A DNA stretch of 64,000 bases, taken from NCBI RefSeq assembly GCF_003660445.1, contig NZ_QZVQ01000003.1:1-64000 (forward strand). Direction: 5' to 3'. The position numbers and the translations under genes were made by a program. Shown in pieces: positions 9,087 through 17,280 of this stretch; within the stretch, counting starts at the first letter, position 1, and the number at the start of each line of letters is the position of its first letter. This DNA is from Croceibacterium ferulae. GTDB lineage: Bacteria > Pseudomonadota > Alphaproteobacteria > Sphingomonadales > Sphingomonadaceae. The notes below the pieces were generated by a model, which was not told the DNA's origin, made no database searches, and saw only the letters and a list, made by a program, of their open reading frames with translations.

Positions 9087-9145
9087 TAATGATCCATGTT
9101 GCGTGGCCCTATTAACCTAGGTGCTTTCCGCTAATGGTCCATGTT
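9087..9145. promoter_or_regulatory. Paired 14-base direct repeats upstream of the RTX-GH12 gene
   Basis: TAATGATCCATGTT (9087-9100) and TAATGGTCCATGTT (9132-9145) differ at one base and start 45 bases apart in the AT-richer gap between two minus-strand genes. The core ATGGTCCAT is nearly palindromic, which fits a dimeric regulator site. It lies roughly 95-150 bases ahead of the RTX-GH12 start codon. Function is inferred only from placement and repetition. Confidence 0.35.
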
Positions 9146-9173
9146 CGCCAGGGCACCAAAAGGCCCAGTGAAA

Positions 9174-10256
9174 TCAATAGTCTGCCAGCATACGCTGGGC
9201 GATCTGCTGCCAATCGAGCCGTTCCTCGGCGGTCCGGCGGGCGCCCGCCTGCAATTGCCGCCGCAGATCCGCATCCGCTGCCAGCCCGGCCAGCGCCTCC
9301 GCCAGGCCGTCGGCATCGCCCGGCTCCACCAGCAGGCCGTTGACGCCATGCTGGATGGTGTCGGGAATGCCGCCCACGCGGGAGGCCACGGCGAAGCGGC
9401 CATTGCCCATCGCCGCGGCCAGGACGCCGCTCTGCGTGGCGCTGTGATAGGGCAGCACCAAGGCGTCGGCCGCGCCGATCTTGTCGATCACCTGGGCAGA
9501 GGAGATGTAGCCCGGCGTGACGGTGACCCCGGGCAAGGCGGCGAAATCGGCGCCCAGCCGGTCCAGCTCCGGTCCCGACCCCGCCAGCTCCAGCGCGGCC
9601 GGCACGCCCCGGGCCGCCAATTGCCGCCATGCCGCCAACAGCACGTCCAGCCCCTTATACGCCTCCATGCGGCCGAACATCAGCACCCGGAACTCCGCTG
9701 GCGGGGGCACCGGCGCGCCGGAAAGGATGGTGCCATGCTCCGTCAGGCGCAGGCGCGCATCGCGATGCGGGGCGGGGAGGTATTCCTGCAGATATTGCGT
9801 CGCGCAGGATGGCCCGTGCACGAACAGGCGCTGCACGCGGGCGCGGGTGAACCGCCGCACGGGCGCCAGGCGCGCGGCCACCCTGGCATCGCGCCCGGAA
9901 TGGGGCACGGCATCGTGGATCGTCAGCGCGGTGCGACAGAACGGGCCGGCCAGCGTGACCGTCACCGCCGCCATCACTGCCTTCACCAGGCCGGACGGCT
10001 CCTGCCAATGCAGCACCTGCGGGCGGAAACGCGCGATCGCCAGCGCCAGCCCCGGCAGCTCGGCCGCGCCGAAGCGGCAATGGCGCAGCGTCACCCCGGG
10101 CGCCGCAGGGCGCGACCGATCGGCATAGTCGGCGTCGAGCCGCCCCGTATCCACCACCAGCAACACCGCCGCATCGCGCGCCAGCGCCCGCGCCAGCAGG
10201 AAGGCATATTCCTCGAAATGCGGGGCGATCATCACGATCCGCCGAATGCTGGTCAT
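9174..10256 (-). CDS. Glycosyltransferase family 4
   Basis: A 360-residue GT-B glycosyltransferase. The C-terminal donor domain is clear: FRVLMFGRMEAYKGLD, the LELAGSGPEL strand, and VASRVGGIPDTI followed by GVNGLLVEPGD, all typical of GT4 nucleotide-sugar binding. The N-terminal half contains ALTIHDAVPHSG, a common acceptor-domain segment. ATG 10256 has a GGGGGA ribosome-binding site. It sits between an acyltransferase and the RTX-GH12 gene, all on the minus strand, so it probably contributes a sugar to the EPS repeat unit. Linkage and donor cannot be predicted. It is distinct in sequence from the other GT4 enzyme in this locus. Confidence 0.9.
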   Translation of the reverse strand: MTSIRRIVMIAPHFEEYAFLLARALARDAAVLLVVDTGRLDADYADRSRPAAPGVTLRHCRFGAAELPGLALAIARFRPQVLHWQEPSGLVKAVMAAVTVTLAGPFCRTALTIHDAVPHSGRDARVAARLAPVRRFTRARVQRLFVHGPSCATQYLQEYLPAPHRDARLRLTEHGTILSGAPVPPPAEFRVLMFGRMEAYKGLDVLLAAWRQLAARGVPAALELAGSGPELDRLGADFAALPGVTVTPGYISSAQVIDKIGAADALVLPYHSATQSGVLAAAMGNGRFAVASRVGGIPDTIQHGVNGLLVEPGDADGLAEALAGLAADADLRRQLQAGARRTAEERLDWQQIAQRMLADY

Positions 10257-10360
10257 ATTTTCCCCCGGAATGGCAGTGCCGAAACTTCATGCCTGGCGGC
10301 GCCTGTGACTGGCTCTGCGCCAGCTTGCCGCCACGCTCAAGCGGCAAGAGCAGCCGCGGG

Positions 10361-11440
10361 TCAGGGCGCTGCCTGCATCCCCAGCCGGCTGGCCATGCCC
10401 GGCGCACCGCGCGGCCGCAGCAGACGTTGCAGCGGCGCCTCCACCAGCAGGAACACCGCCGCGCCGGCAAGGCAGCAGCCGATCACCGCCACGATGCCGA
10501 AGCCCAGCAAGCCCTGTTCCCCCGCCGGCCCCAGCGCCTGCCACCCTCGCGTAATGGCCGCAAGGCACATGGGATGCACAAGATACAATGAGTAGGACGA
10601 CGTCCCCAGCGCATGCAGCAGCCCCAGGCGTGGTACCCGGTTGTGCAGTTCTAGCGCCAGCGTACCCGACAGGATTGCCGCGGCCGGCAACCCCCAGGCA
10701 ACGAAACGCGGCCAGCCCGGCTGCAGCACCGGCAGCGCCAGCAGCGCTGCCAGCCCGGCCGCCACCAGCAGTCCGGCAACGTGGGCGGGCAGGCGTTGCA
10801 GCAGGTCCGTGCGGGTGAACAGCCAGCCGATCGCCAGGCCATAGGCGAACTCCAGCAGGATCGGCGCGGTATAGAAGCCGGGGAGACTCGCCGGCGGCAC
10901 CCGCAGCATCGACCCGGCGACGACCACCAGAGCCAGTCCGCCCAGCGCGCTCACGATGCGCGCGCGCCCCGCCAGCGGCAGGGCCAGCGCGAACAGCAGG
11001 TAAAAGTACATTTCGTAGTTCAGGGTCCAGCCGGGAATCACCAGCGGTTCCAGCGCCGGCGTCACCGGATGGGGCCAGGCGACGAACAGATAGGACGCGG
11101 TCACATGGGCGGCATCGAACCGCGCGGTCTGCAGCAGGCCGGGCGCCAGCAGCAGCAGGATCAGGGTAAAAGTCGTCACCGCCCAGTACAGCGGCACCAG
11201 CCGGATGATGCGCTGCCTGAGGAACTGCAGCGGCGTCTGCGGGCGCAGATCGGTGGTGATCCACATGATGCAGCCGCTGATCACGAAGAAGATGTCGACC
11301 CCGCCGGCCAGCCCGGTGGGCCAGCCTCCGGAATAGCCCATCCGGGCGAGCGGAGGCAGGAGGTGGAAGACCACGACCATCAGCGCCGCGATGCCGCGCA
11401 GATGTTGGATGCCGACCAGTTCGCCAGCCTTCCTCCGCAT
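10361..11440 (-). CDS. Acyltransferase-3 family membrane protein
   Basis: A 359-residue polytopic acyltransferase. The start MRRKAGELVGIQHLRGIAA matches the family N-terminus, where the IQHLRGIAA helix carries the conserved arginine. VVVFHLLPP provides the conserved histidine, FFVISGCIMW the second helix, and RIIRLVPLYWA the basic turn. About ten membrane helices follow. ATG 11440 fits family length better than upstream in-frame codons, which would add about 32 unrelated residues. It is divergent from the export operon starting at 11635, so the roughly 195-base gap must hold promoters for both directions. Likely role: O-acylation of the EPS. It is the second such enzyme in the locus. Confidence 0.87.
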   Translation of the reverse strand: MRRKAGELVGIQHLRGIAALMVVVFHLLPPLARMGYSGGWPTGLAGGVDIFFVISGCIMWITTDLRPQTPLQFLRQRIIRLVPLYWAVTTFTLILLLLAPGLLQTARFDAAHVTASYLFVAWPHPVTPALEPLVIPGWTLNYEMYFYLLFALALPLAGRARIVSALGGLALVVVAGSMLRVPPASLPGFYTAPILLEFAYGLAIGWLFTRTDLLQRLPAHVAGLLVAAGLAALLALPVLQPGWPRFVAWGLPAAAILSGTLALELHNRVPRLGLLHALGTSSYSLYLVHPMCLAAITRGWQALGPAGEQGLLGFGIVAVIGCCLAGAAVFLLVEAPLQRLLRPRGAPGMASRLGMQAAP

Positions 11441-11634
11441 GATCTCTGGCCCTTCCGCTACGATGCACCGGCCCGTAGCCCGCCGGATCCAGGGGCGCAA
11501 ACAGTTGCAGGTCAGTGCATTTTCATTCCGCGCCAAAATGAAGCAGTCCTGTCGCGGCCCGGCGCAGCACGGCGCCCTTGCTTGCCAAGGCGGAAGCCGA
11601 GGCGTAGGAAATTGCCGTTCTGTTCGCTTTCTTG

Positions 11635-12231
11635 ATGCGTTCCGGAAAACTGGGGGTCTGTTCAGTGCGTGTCTTGATTTGCTTACTGGCCTTTCTGGTC
11701 AGCAGCTGCGCATCCTTGGGCGCCGATACCACCATCGCCAGCGGTCCGCGCTATTCCGATCGGGTGGTGGATGACGGTTACCAGCTGGGCGTGGGCGATC
11801 GGGTCCGGGTAACCGTCTATCGCGAAGAAAACCTGTCGGGCGAATTCCCGGTGGGCCCGGCAGGCACCATCTCCGTGCCGCTGATCGGGGCCGTTCCGGT
11901 AACCGAACAGACCGCCGACGCCGTCGCGGAGGCCATCCGCACGCGCCTGGCGGATGGATACCTGAAGGACCCGCGCGTCAATGTCGAACTGGTCACGCTG
12001 CGCCCGTACTACATCCTTGGCGAGGTGGGCCAGCCTGGTCGGTATGAGTTCGCCACCGGGCTGACTGCGATGAACGCGATTGCCACCGCCGGCGGCTTCA
12101 CGCCCCGGTCGGAGAAGCGGGTGCTGTATATCCGGGAAGCCGGCGCCGCGGGCGAGCAGGCCTATCGCCTGTCGGCCGACCTGCGCATCTGGCCGGGCGA
12201 CACGCTGCGCATCGGCGAACGGCTGTTCTAG
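11635..12231 (+). CDS. Short OPX-type polysaccharide export lipoprotein
   Basis: A roughly 198-residue outer-membrane polysaccharide export (Wza/GumB/SpsD class) protein. A signal peptide ends in a VSSC lipobox, so the mature protein should be a lipoprotein. The PES domain begins at YQLGVGDRVRVTVYRE, and an SLBB-like part covers PYYILGEVGQPGRYEF and TAMNAIATAGGFT. The protein stops directly after the SLBB domain (PGDTLRIGERLF) and therefore lacks the C-terminal amphipathic helix by which full-length Wza forms its own outer-membrane pore. ATG 11635 is used; GTG 11665, eight bases after a GGGGG run, may be the true start. First gene of the export operon. Confidence 0.88.
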   Translation: MRSGKLGVCSVRVLICLLAFLVSSCASLGADTTIASGPRYSDRVVDDGYQLGVGDRVRVTVYREENLSGEFPVGPAGTISVPLIGAVPVTEQTADAVAEAIRTRLADGYLKDPRVNVELVTLRPYYILGEVGQPGRYEFATGLTAMNAIATAGGFTPRSEKRVLYIREAGAAGEQAYRLSADLRIWPGDTLRIGERLF

Positions 12232-12248
12232 GCAACGGCCCGGCAATC

Positions 12249-13583
12249 ATGATCACCAGAACGACCGGCCGCCTCCGCCAGCGCGGATCACGCCTGTGTG
12301 CCTTGCTGCTGGCGGCCTGCTGCGCCCCGGCCGCACAGGCGCAAGGGCAGGCGCTGGTGCAGGACGGGATCATCATCGATCCGGTGCTTCCCTTCGACTT
12401 CGATCAGGGTCGCAACACGTCCCTGCGCGAACAGGTCATGATGGAGAACGGCCCGCTGGGCATTAGGCGCGGCACGTTGCTGATCCTGCCGCGGGTCTCC
12501 ACCGGTGTGGGCGCGTCGAACAATCCTTTCCTGGCTGGCGGCGATCCCGATGGCGATGTCTTCGTGCGCGTCAATCCGAGCGTCGACGTGCGCACCGACT
12601 GGGCGCGCCACCGCCTCAATCTGAACGCTTCCGCCGTCCTGACCCGTTATGCGCGGGAGGATCGGCTGAACCGGACCGAATGGAACCTGGGCGCCAGCGG
12701 CCTGCTGAATGTCGGCGATTACGGCACTGTGGAGGCGGAGGCGCGCGTGTCCCGCGTGCAGGAGGAGCCCTACACCAGCGGGCTCGACGCCTCGACCGCG
12801 ATCCTGTCACGGTTTCGCCGCGGCTTCGGCGCTCTGCGCGCCGCGCGCCAGGTGGGCCGCACCCGCTTCAGCGCCACCGCCGCGCTGGAGGATTACAGCT
12901 ACGACGATCTGGAAGCCGGCGATGGCACGGTCATCAGCCAGGGCGCGCGCAACCGGCGCGACTGGACGGGTGCGGGCCAGGCCGAATACGCCTTCTCTCC
13001 CGGCGCGGTCGGCTATGTGCAGGGAAGCTATGTGGTCATCGACTACCAGCTGCCCGGCACCCCGCTGGCGCCGACGCGCGACGGCCAGAGCTGGCGCCTG
13101 CTGGCGGGCCTGAATGCGGACCTGCCCGGCCGTCTGCGCGGCACGATCGCCGCCGGCTACACCCGCCGCAGTTTCGACGACCCGACCTACGACCCCGTTT
13201 CCGGCTTCTCCGCGCAAGGGGAAGTGACCTGGTTCGCCGACCCGCTGACCAATGTCACCCTGCTCGGCCGCCGGTTGCTGCAGGAGGCGCCGATCGGCGG
13301 TGACGCCTTTTTCGAAAGCAGCGCCCGGCTGTCGGTCGACCGATCCGTCCGCCGCAACCTGCTGCTGGGTGTGTCCGGCTATCTGGGCAAGATCGAATAT
13401 GGGCGCTCCCCGGTCGACTTCCGGGTTCGCCAGGCCGGCGCATCGGCCGAATATTTCGCCCCGCGCTGGTACGATGTGCGGCTGGGGCTGACCTGGACCA
13501 GACGCAATGCCCGGCCCGCCACGATCGGCGTGGCGGATTTTGACGAACTCGCCGCGTTGCTGACGCTGACGATCCATCCATGA
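12249..13583 (+). CDS. Outer-membrane beta-barrel protein, PF10082-type
   Basis: A 444-residue protein with a cleavable signal peptide (basic start, LCALLLAACCA core, AQA cleavage site). The remainder is rich in alternating hydrophobic/polar strands ending in aromatic residues, for example RFSATAALEDYSYDD, AVGYVQGSYVVIDYQ and VRLGLTWTRRN, the pattern of the beta-barrel family found beside sphingomonad EPS export genes. It lies 17 bases after the OPX gene and touches the Wzc-like gene. Related barrels in Myxococcus xanthus partner with short OPX proteins as composite translocons; the same role here is inferred. Its exact strand number cannot be counted reliably by eye. Confidence 0.82.
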   Translation: MITRTTGRLRQRGSRLCALLLAACCAPAAQAQGQALVQDGIIIDPVLPFDFDQGRNTSLREQVMMENGPLGIRRGTLLILPRVSTGVGASNNPFLAGGDPDGDVFVRVNPSVDVRTDWARHRLNLNASAVLTRYAREDRLNRTEWNLGASGLLNVGDYGTVEAEARVSRVQEEPYTSGLDASTAILSRFRRGFGALRAARQVGRTRFSATAALEDYSYDDLEAGDGTVISQGARNRRDWTGAGQAEYAFSPGAVGYVQGSYVVIDYQLPGTPLAPTRDGQSWRLLAGLNADLPGRLRGTIAAGYTRRSFDDPTYDPVSGFSAQGEVTWFADPLTNVTLLGRRLLQEAPIGGDAFFESSARLSVDRSVRRNLLLGVSGYLGKIEYGRSPVDFRVRQAGASAEYFAPRWYDVRLGLTWTRRNARPATIGVADFDELAALLTLTIHP

Positions 13584-13591
13584 GGACGGCC

Positions 13592-15751
13592 ATGACCACC
13601 GACAGCTTCGACGCACAGGACAGGACCGAAACCCCGCGGGCGGGCCGTGAGCGGGCCCCGCGTACCGCAGGCGCCCTGATCGGCGGCCTAGGTGGCGCGC
13701 TGCGCCGCCGCTGGAAGCTGGCGGCTGCCGTCGCGGCGATCGTGCTGGCCGTCGCGCTGGCCGCGATCATGAGCATGTCGCCCGATTACCAGGCGGTGTC
13801 GCGCATCCGGGTCGACCCTTCCCTCAACCCGATGGAGCAGGAAGGCGCGCAAAGCGTGCTGAACGCCGAGGCGATCGAGACCGAGACGGGCCTGATGTCC
13901 TCCCGCGCGCTGGCCGAAGCGGTGGTACGCGACCTGGAGCTGTATCGCGATCCTGAATTCGCCGGCGACGATGCACTGGCGGCCGGGCCGCCATCGGCCG
14001 CACTGATCTCCCGCACCGTCAATGCCGTGCGCCGCCGCACCGGCATCGGCCGCGACCAGCTGAGCTACATCATCTCCCTGTCGTTCAAGTCCGAGGATCC
14101 GGAAAAGGCGGCCGAGATCGCCAATGCTTTGGTCGAAACCTATATCGACCTGCGCGCACGCTCTTCTTCCGGCACGTCCGAACGGCAGGCCGGCTTCTTC
14201 CGCGAACGGCTGACCGAACTGGCGAGCGAAGTCACCGTGGCCGAAAGCCGCCTGGCCAATTACCGCGCCAGCACCGGCCTGCCGCAGACCGGCAGCTCGG
14301 GCACGGTCGCCGACCAGCAGATCACCACCTTGTCCAGCCAGCTCGCCTCCGCCGAAGGCGAGGCGGCATCGGCCCGTTCCAACGCGCAGGTCGCCAGTTC
14401 GCAGCTGGCCAGCGGCAATGTGGACGCGGTCGCCGCGGTGCAGGGTTCCAACGTCATCCGCGACCTGCGCAACCAGCGGGCGGAGATCCTGCGCGAAAAG
14501 GGCGAGATCGAAACCCGTTACGACAGCCGCCACCCCGAAGCGATCCGGGTGCGCGACCAGCTGGCGGAAATCGACCGGCAGATCCTGGACGAAGGACAAC
14601 GGGTGGTCACCTCCCTGCAGGCCCAGGCGCGCGCCGCCAGTGCCGAAGTGGGTGCCCTGCGCAGCCGCATGTCCTCGCTCGAGGGCCAGCGGGCCACCAA
14701 CACCCGCGCCTCGGCAGAGGCCGAGCGGCTGGAGCGGGATGCCGCCAGCGCCCGCGCGCAATATGACCGCATGAACGAACTGTCGCTGGAAAGCACGCAG
14801 TCGAGCGGTGCCGTGATCACCCAGGTGGAAGTGGTCGACGCGGCCGAGCCGCCGGTCAGCCCCGACGGGCCGCCGCGCTCCGTGCTGCTGGCGCTGGCCA
14901 TGATGGTCGCCGCAGGATCGGGCATCGGCTGCGCGCTGGCGGTGGAGATGTCCCGCGGCGGCCTGCGCACGATCGACGATTTCGAGAGCGTGCTGGGCCT
15001 GCGCCTGCTCGCGTCCATTCCGCTGGCGGGTCGGCGCGGCTTGCGCGGAAAGACCCGCCACGATCCGGACCCGGCCGATACGATCACCGCCAATCGCGCG
15101 ACCCTGTATATCGAGGCGATCCGCAACCTGCGCGCCTCCCTGTCCCGGGCCGGTGGCGGCAAGGGCAAGGTGGTCGCCTTCACCTCCGCCATTCCGGGCG
15201 AAGGCAAGACGGAGACGGCGCTGTCCTATGCCCGGCTGCTGGCGATCAACTCGACCCGCGCGCTGCTGATCGATTGCGACCTGCGCAATGGCCGCGTGTC
15301 GCGTCGGCTGCCGCATCGGCCCGAACAGGGGCTGGTGGAGCTGCTGGGGGGCGAGATCACGCTGGAGCAGGCCGTGACGATCGACGAGACGTCCGGTCTC
15401 GCCACCCTGTCCGTCGCCGCCGCACACTTCACCAGCCAGGATCTGTTCGAAGGCCCCGCCATGGCCGAGCTGCTGGACCGCGCGCGCCGGGAATATGATC
15501 ATGTCGTGCTCGACCTCCCGCCCGTGCTGGCGGTGGCCGATGCGCGCACCATCGCCCGCCATGCCGATGGCGTCTGCGTGGTGGTCCGCTGGGGTCACAC
15601 AAAGCCGGACGCCACGATCCAGGCGGTGGACCAGCTGCGTGATGACGGCGTCACCATCCTGGGCGGTGCCTACACCATGGTCGATCCCGACGCGCCGGTG
15701 ATGGCGGGGGGTTACTTCACCGGGGCGCTGTACCGCAGCTATTTCGGCTGA
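13592..15751 (+). CDS. Polysaccharide co-polymerase fused to BY-kinase (Wzc/GumC-ExoP type)
   Basis: A 719-residue inner-membrane protein. The first membrane helix (residues about 40-65) is followed by a Wzz domain, a long coiled-coil periplasmic region, a PPRSVLLALAMMVAA second helix, and a cytoplasmic tyrosine-kinase domain. The Walker A is PGEGKTET near residue 535, Walker A' is LLIDCDLRNG, and Walker B is VVLDLPPVLAVAD. The tail GGYFTGALYRSYFG holds three tyrosines as likely autophosphorylation sites. Chain length and export of the EPS are normally set by cycling of this phosphorylation. ATG 13592 has a GAGGA site; ATG 13580, overlapping the previous stop, is the alternative. No partner phosphatase was seen nearby. 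Confidence 0.92.
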   Translation: MTTDSFDAQDRTETPRAGRERAPRTAGALIGGLGGALRRRWKLAAAVAAIVLAVALAAIMSMSPDYQAVSRIRVDPSLNPMEQEGAQSVLNAEAIETETGLMSSRALAEAVVRDLELYRDPEFAGDDALAAGPPSAALISRTVNAVRRRTGIGRDQLSYIISLSFKSEDPEKAAEIANALVETYIDLRARSSSGTSERQAGFFRERLTELASEVTVAESRLANYRASTGLPQTGSSGTVADQQITTLSSQLASAEGEAASARSNAQVASSQLASGNVDAVAAVQGSNVIRDLRNQRAEILREKGEIETRYDSRHPEAIRVRDQLAEIDRQILDEGQRVVTSLQAQARAASAEVGALRSRMSSLEGQRATNTRASAEAERLERDAASARAQYDRMNELSLESTQSSGAVITQVEVVDAAEPPVSPDGPPRSVLLALAMMVAAGSGIGCALAVEMSRGGLRTIDDFESVLGLRLLASIPLAGRRGLRGKTRHDPDPADTITANRATLYIEAIRNLRASLSRAGGGKGKVVAFTSAIPGEGKTETALSYARLLAINSTRALLIDCDLRNGRVSRRLPHRPEQGLVELLGGEITLEQAVTIDETSGLATLSVAAAHFTSQDLFEGPAMAELLDRARREYDHVVLDLPPVLAVADARTIARHADGVCVVVRWGHTKPDATIQAVDQLRDDGVTILGGAYTMVDPDAPVMAGGYFTGALYRSYFG

Positions 15752-15870
15752 CGGCTGGCGGTCGGGGGCGCCGGTCCGCCCCGCGACGGTTGGTTGACCT
15801 TGCACCTGTAAGCTGGGATCGTGCCTGCGGAGACAATCGGCACGATAGCTGAAGATAGGATGCAAAGGCG

Positions 15871-17175
15871 GTGCCACGGTTCCAGTATCCGCGCTATGCC
15901 GTCCTGATCGGATGCGTCTTCCTGGCCCTCTGCCTGGTGCAGCTGGCCGGGAGCCTGATGTTCTACCAGATCATCGACCGCCAGACCCTGCGCGACGATC
16001 ATGCACGCCGGGTGGCCGAACTGCTGGTGGTCAGCGACCGCCTGCACGGGATCGCCCCCGACCAGACGGCCCGCAGCATGACGACCAGCCATCTGGTGGC
16101 GGAGATCTCGTCGACACCCCGGGTCACGCGCCGCCCGCGGGACGAGATGCTGGTCGATATTGCCAGCCGGATCGTCGCGTGGGAGCCGGCCCTCGCTGAT
16201 CGAGCGCTGCATCTCACGCTGGTGCCCACCAGCCGGAACAGCAAGGATCTGATCGGGTCGTTGCAGCTGTCGGACGGAACCTGGCTCAACTTCCAGTCGC
16301 ATGACATTTCCACGATGTGGCCGGTGGCCTGGCGCGCCAACGTCCTCACCTTCGTCCTGGCCGTTGCAATCCTCGGCATCGGGCTGGCGGTGCTGAACCG
16401 GCTGGGCGCGCCGCTGCGCCGGTTGACCAATGCCGCCGGCGCCATCGGCCACGGGCGGGAGGTCGCCATCGACGAGAGCCATGGGCCCCGCGATCTGCGC
16501 GACCTGGCCCATGCGATGAACGTGATGCAGGAACGGATCGCCCGGCTGCTGCAGGATCAGGCGCGATCGTTCGAGGCGATCAGCCATGATCTGCGCACGC
16601 CCCTCGCCCGGCAGAAGATCGCCGCCACCTTTGTCGAGGATGAGGAAGTCGCCGCGATCATCGCCGGCAGCGCGACCGAGATGGACGATCTGCTGACATC
16701 ACTGCAGAACTACCTGCGCGCGCAGCACCTCGATGCATCGCCGGAGCCGGTCGAACTGAAGACCTTCCTCGAAGAACAGCTGCAGGCCTTTGGCGATGCC
16801 GTCACGATCGCCGGTTGCGACGATGCCTGGGTGACCACCTATCGCGAACCGCTCGCCCTGGCGGTACACGCGTTGGCGGAGAACGCCGTGCGGCATGCCG
16901 GGGCGGCGCAGATCGCGATCGAGCAGCGCGAAGGAGCGTGGGTCATCGCCATTGCCGACCTGGGGCCCGGCATTCCGCAAAGCTATTTCGAGGCGATCCT
17001 GCAGCCATTCTTCCGCCTGGATGCCGCCCGGCAGCGCAACACGAAGGGGTTCGGTCTGGGCATCCCGACCGCGCATCACCTGATGATGCGCTTCGACGGT
17101 GCGCTGACCTTCGAATCGCCTGCGGGTGGCGGGCTGGTCGCGCGGCTGCAGGTGCCGGTGGCCGATTTGGGCTGA
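15871..17175 (+). CDS. Orphan sensor histidine kinase
   Basis: A 434-residue membrane sensor kinase. It has an N-terminal helix (residues about 8-30), a periplasmic domain of roughly 120 residues, a second helix near residues 155-175, a HAMP linker starting RLGAPLRRLTNAAG, and the HisKA H-box SHDLRTPL with phospho-acceptor His239. The HATPase domain shows N-box ENAVRHAG, G1 DLGPGIP and G2 GFGLGI. The start is GTG 15871; no ATG fits. No response regulator is encoded in this window. Placement between the EPS kinase and an RTX gene suggests, but does not prove, that it senses an envelope or EPS-related signal. It ends about 105 bases before the convergent RTX gene. Confidence 0.87.
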   Translation: MPRFQYPRYAVLIGCVFLALCLVQLAGSLMFYQIIDRQTLRDDHARRVAELLVVSDRLHGIAPDQTARSMTTSHLVAEISSTPRVTRRPRDEMLVDIASRIVAWEPALADRALHLTLVPTSRNSKDLIGSLQLSDGTWLNFQSHDISTMWPVAWRANVLTFVLAVAILGIGLAVLNRLGAPLRRLTNAAGAIGHGREVAIDESHGPRDLRDLAHAMNVMQERIARLLQDQARSFEAISHDLRTPLARQKIAATFVEDEEVAAIIAGSATEMDDLLTSLQNYLRAQHLDASPEPVELKTFLEEQLQAFGDAVTIAGCDDAWVTTYREPLALAVHALAENAVRHAGAAQIAIEQREGAWVIAIADLGPGIPQSYFEAILQPFFRLDAARQRNTKGFGLGIPTAHHLMMRFDGALTFESPAGGGLVARLQVPVADLG

Positions 17176-17224
17176 GCGCAACGGTCGGCCGGTGGAGCGA
17201 CACGGCCTGCGAAAAGCGGATACG

Positions 17225-17259
17225 AAAAGGCCGGGGCGCGCCTCTCGGCGGCCCCGGCC
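17225..17259 (-). terminator. Intrinsic terminator of the RTX gene
   Basis: GGCCGGGGC (17229-17237) pairs with GCCCCGGCC (17251-17259). Read on the minus strand the hairpin is followed by TTTT (complement of 17225-17228), directly downstream of the RTX stop at 17281. The GC-rich stem with U-run fits rho-independent termination in the minus direction; there is no U-run for the convergent histidine kinase. Confidence 0.7.
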
Positions 17260-17280
17260 CTTGCCGGATCGACGAACCGA

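Noticed and set aside
15752-15800. GGGGCG/CGCCCC hairpin after the Wzc-like gene
   Set aside because: Short stem without a U-run in either direction, so not listed as a terminator.
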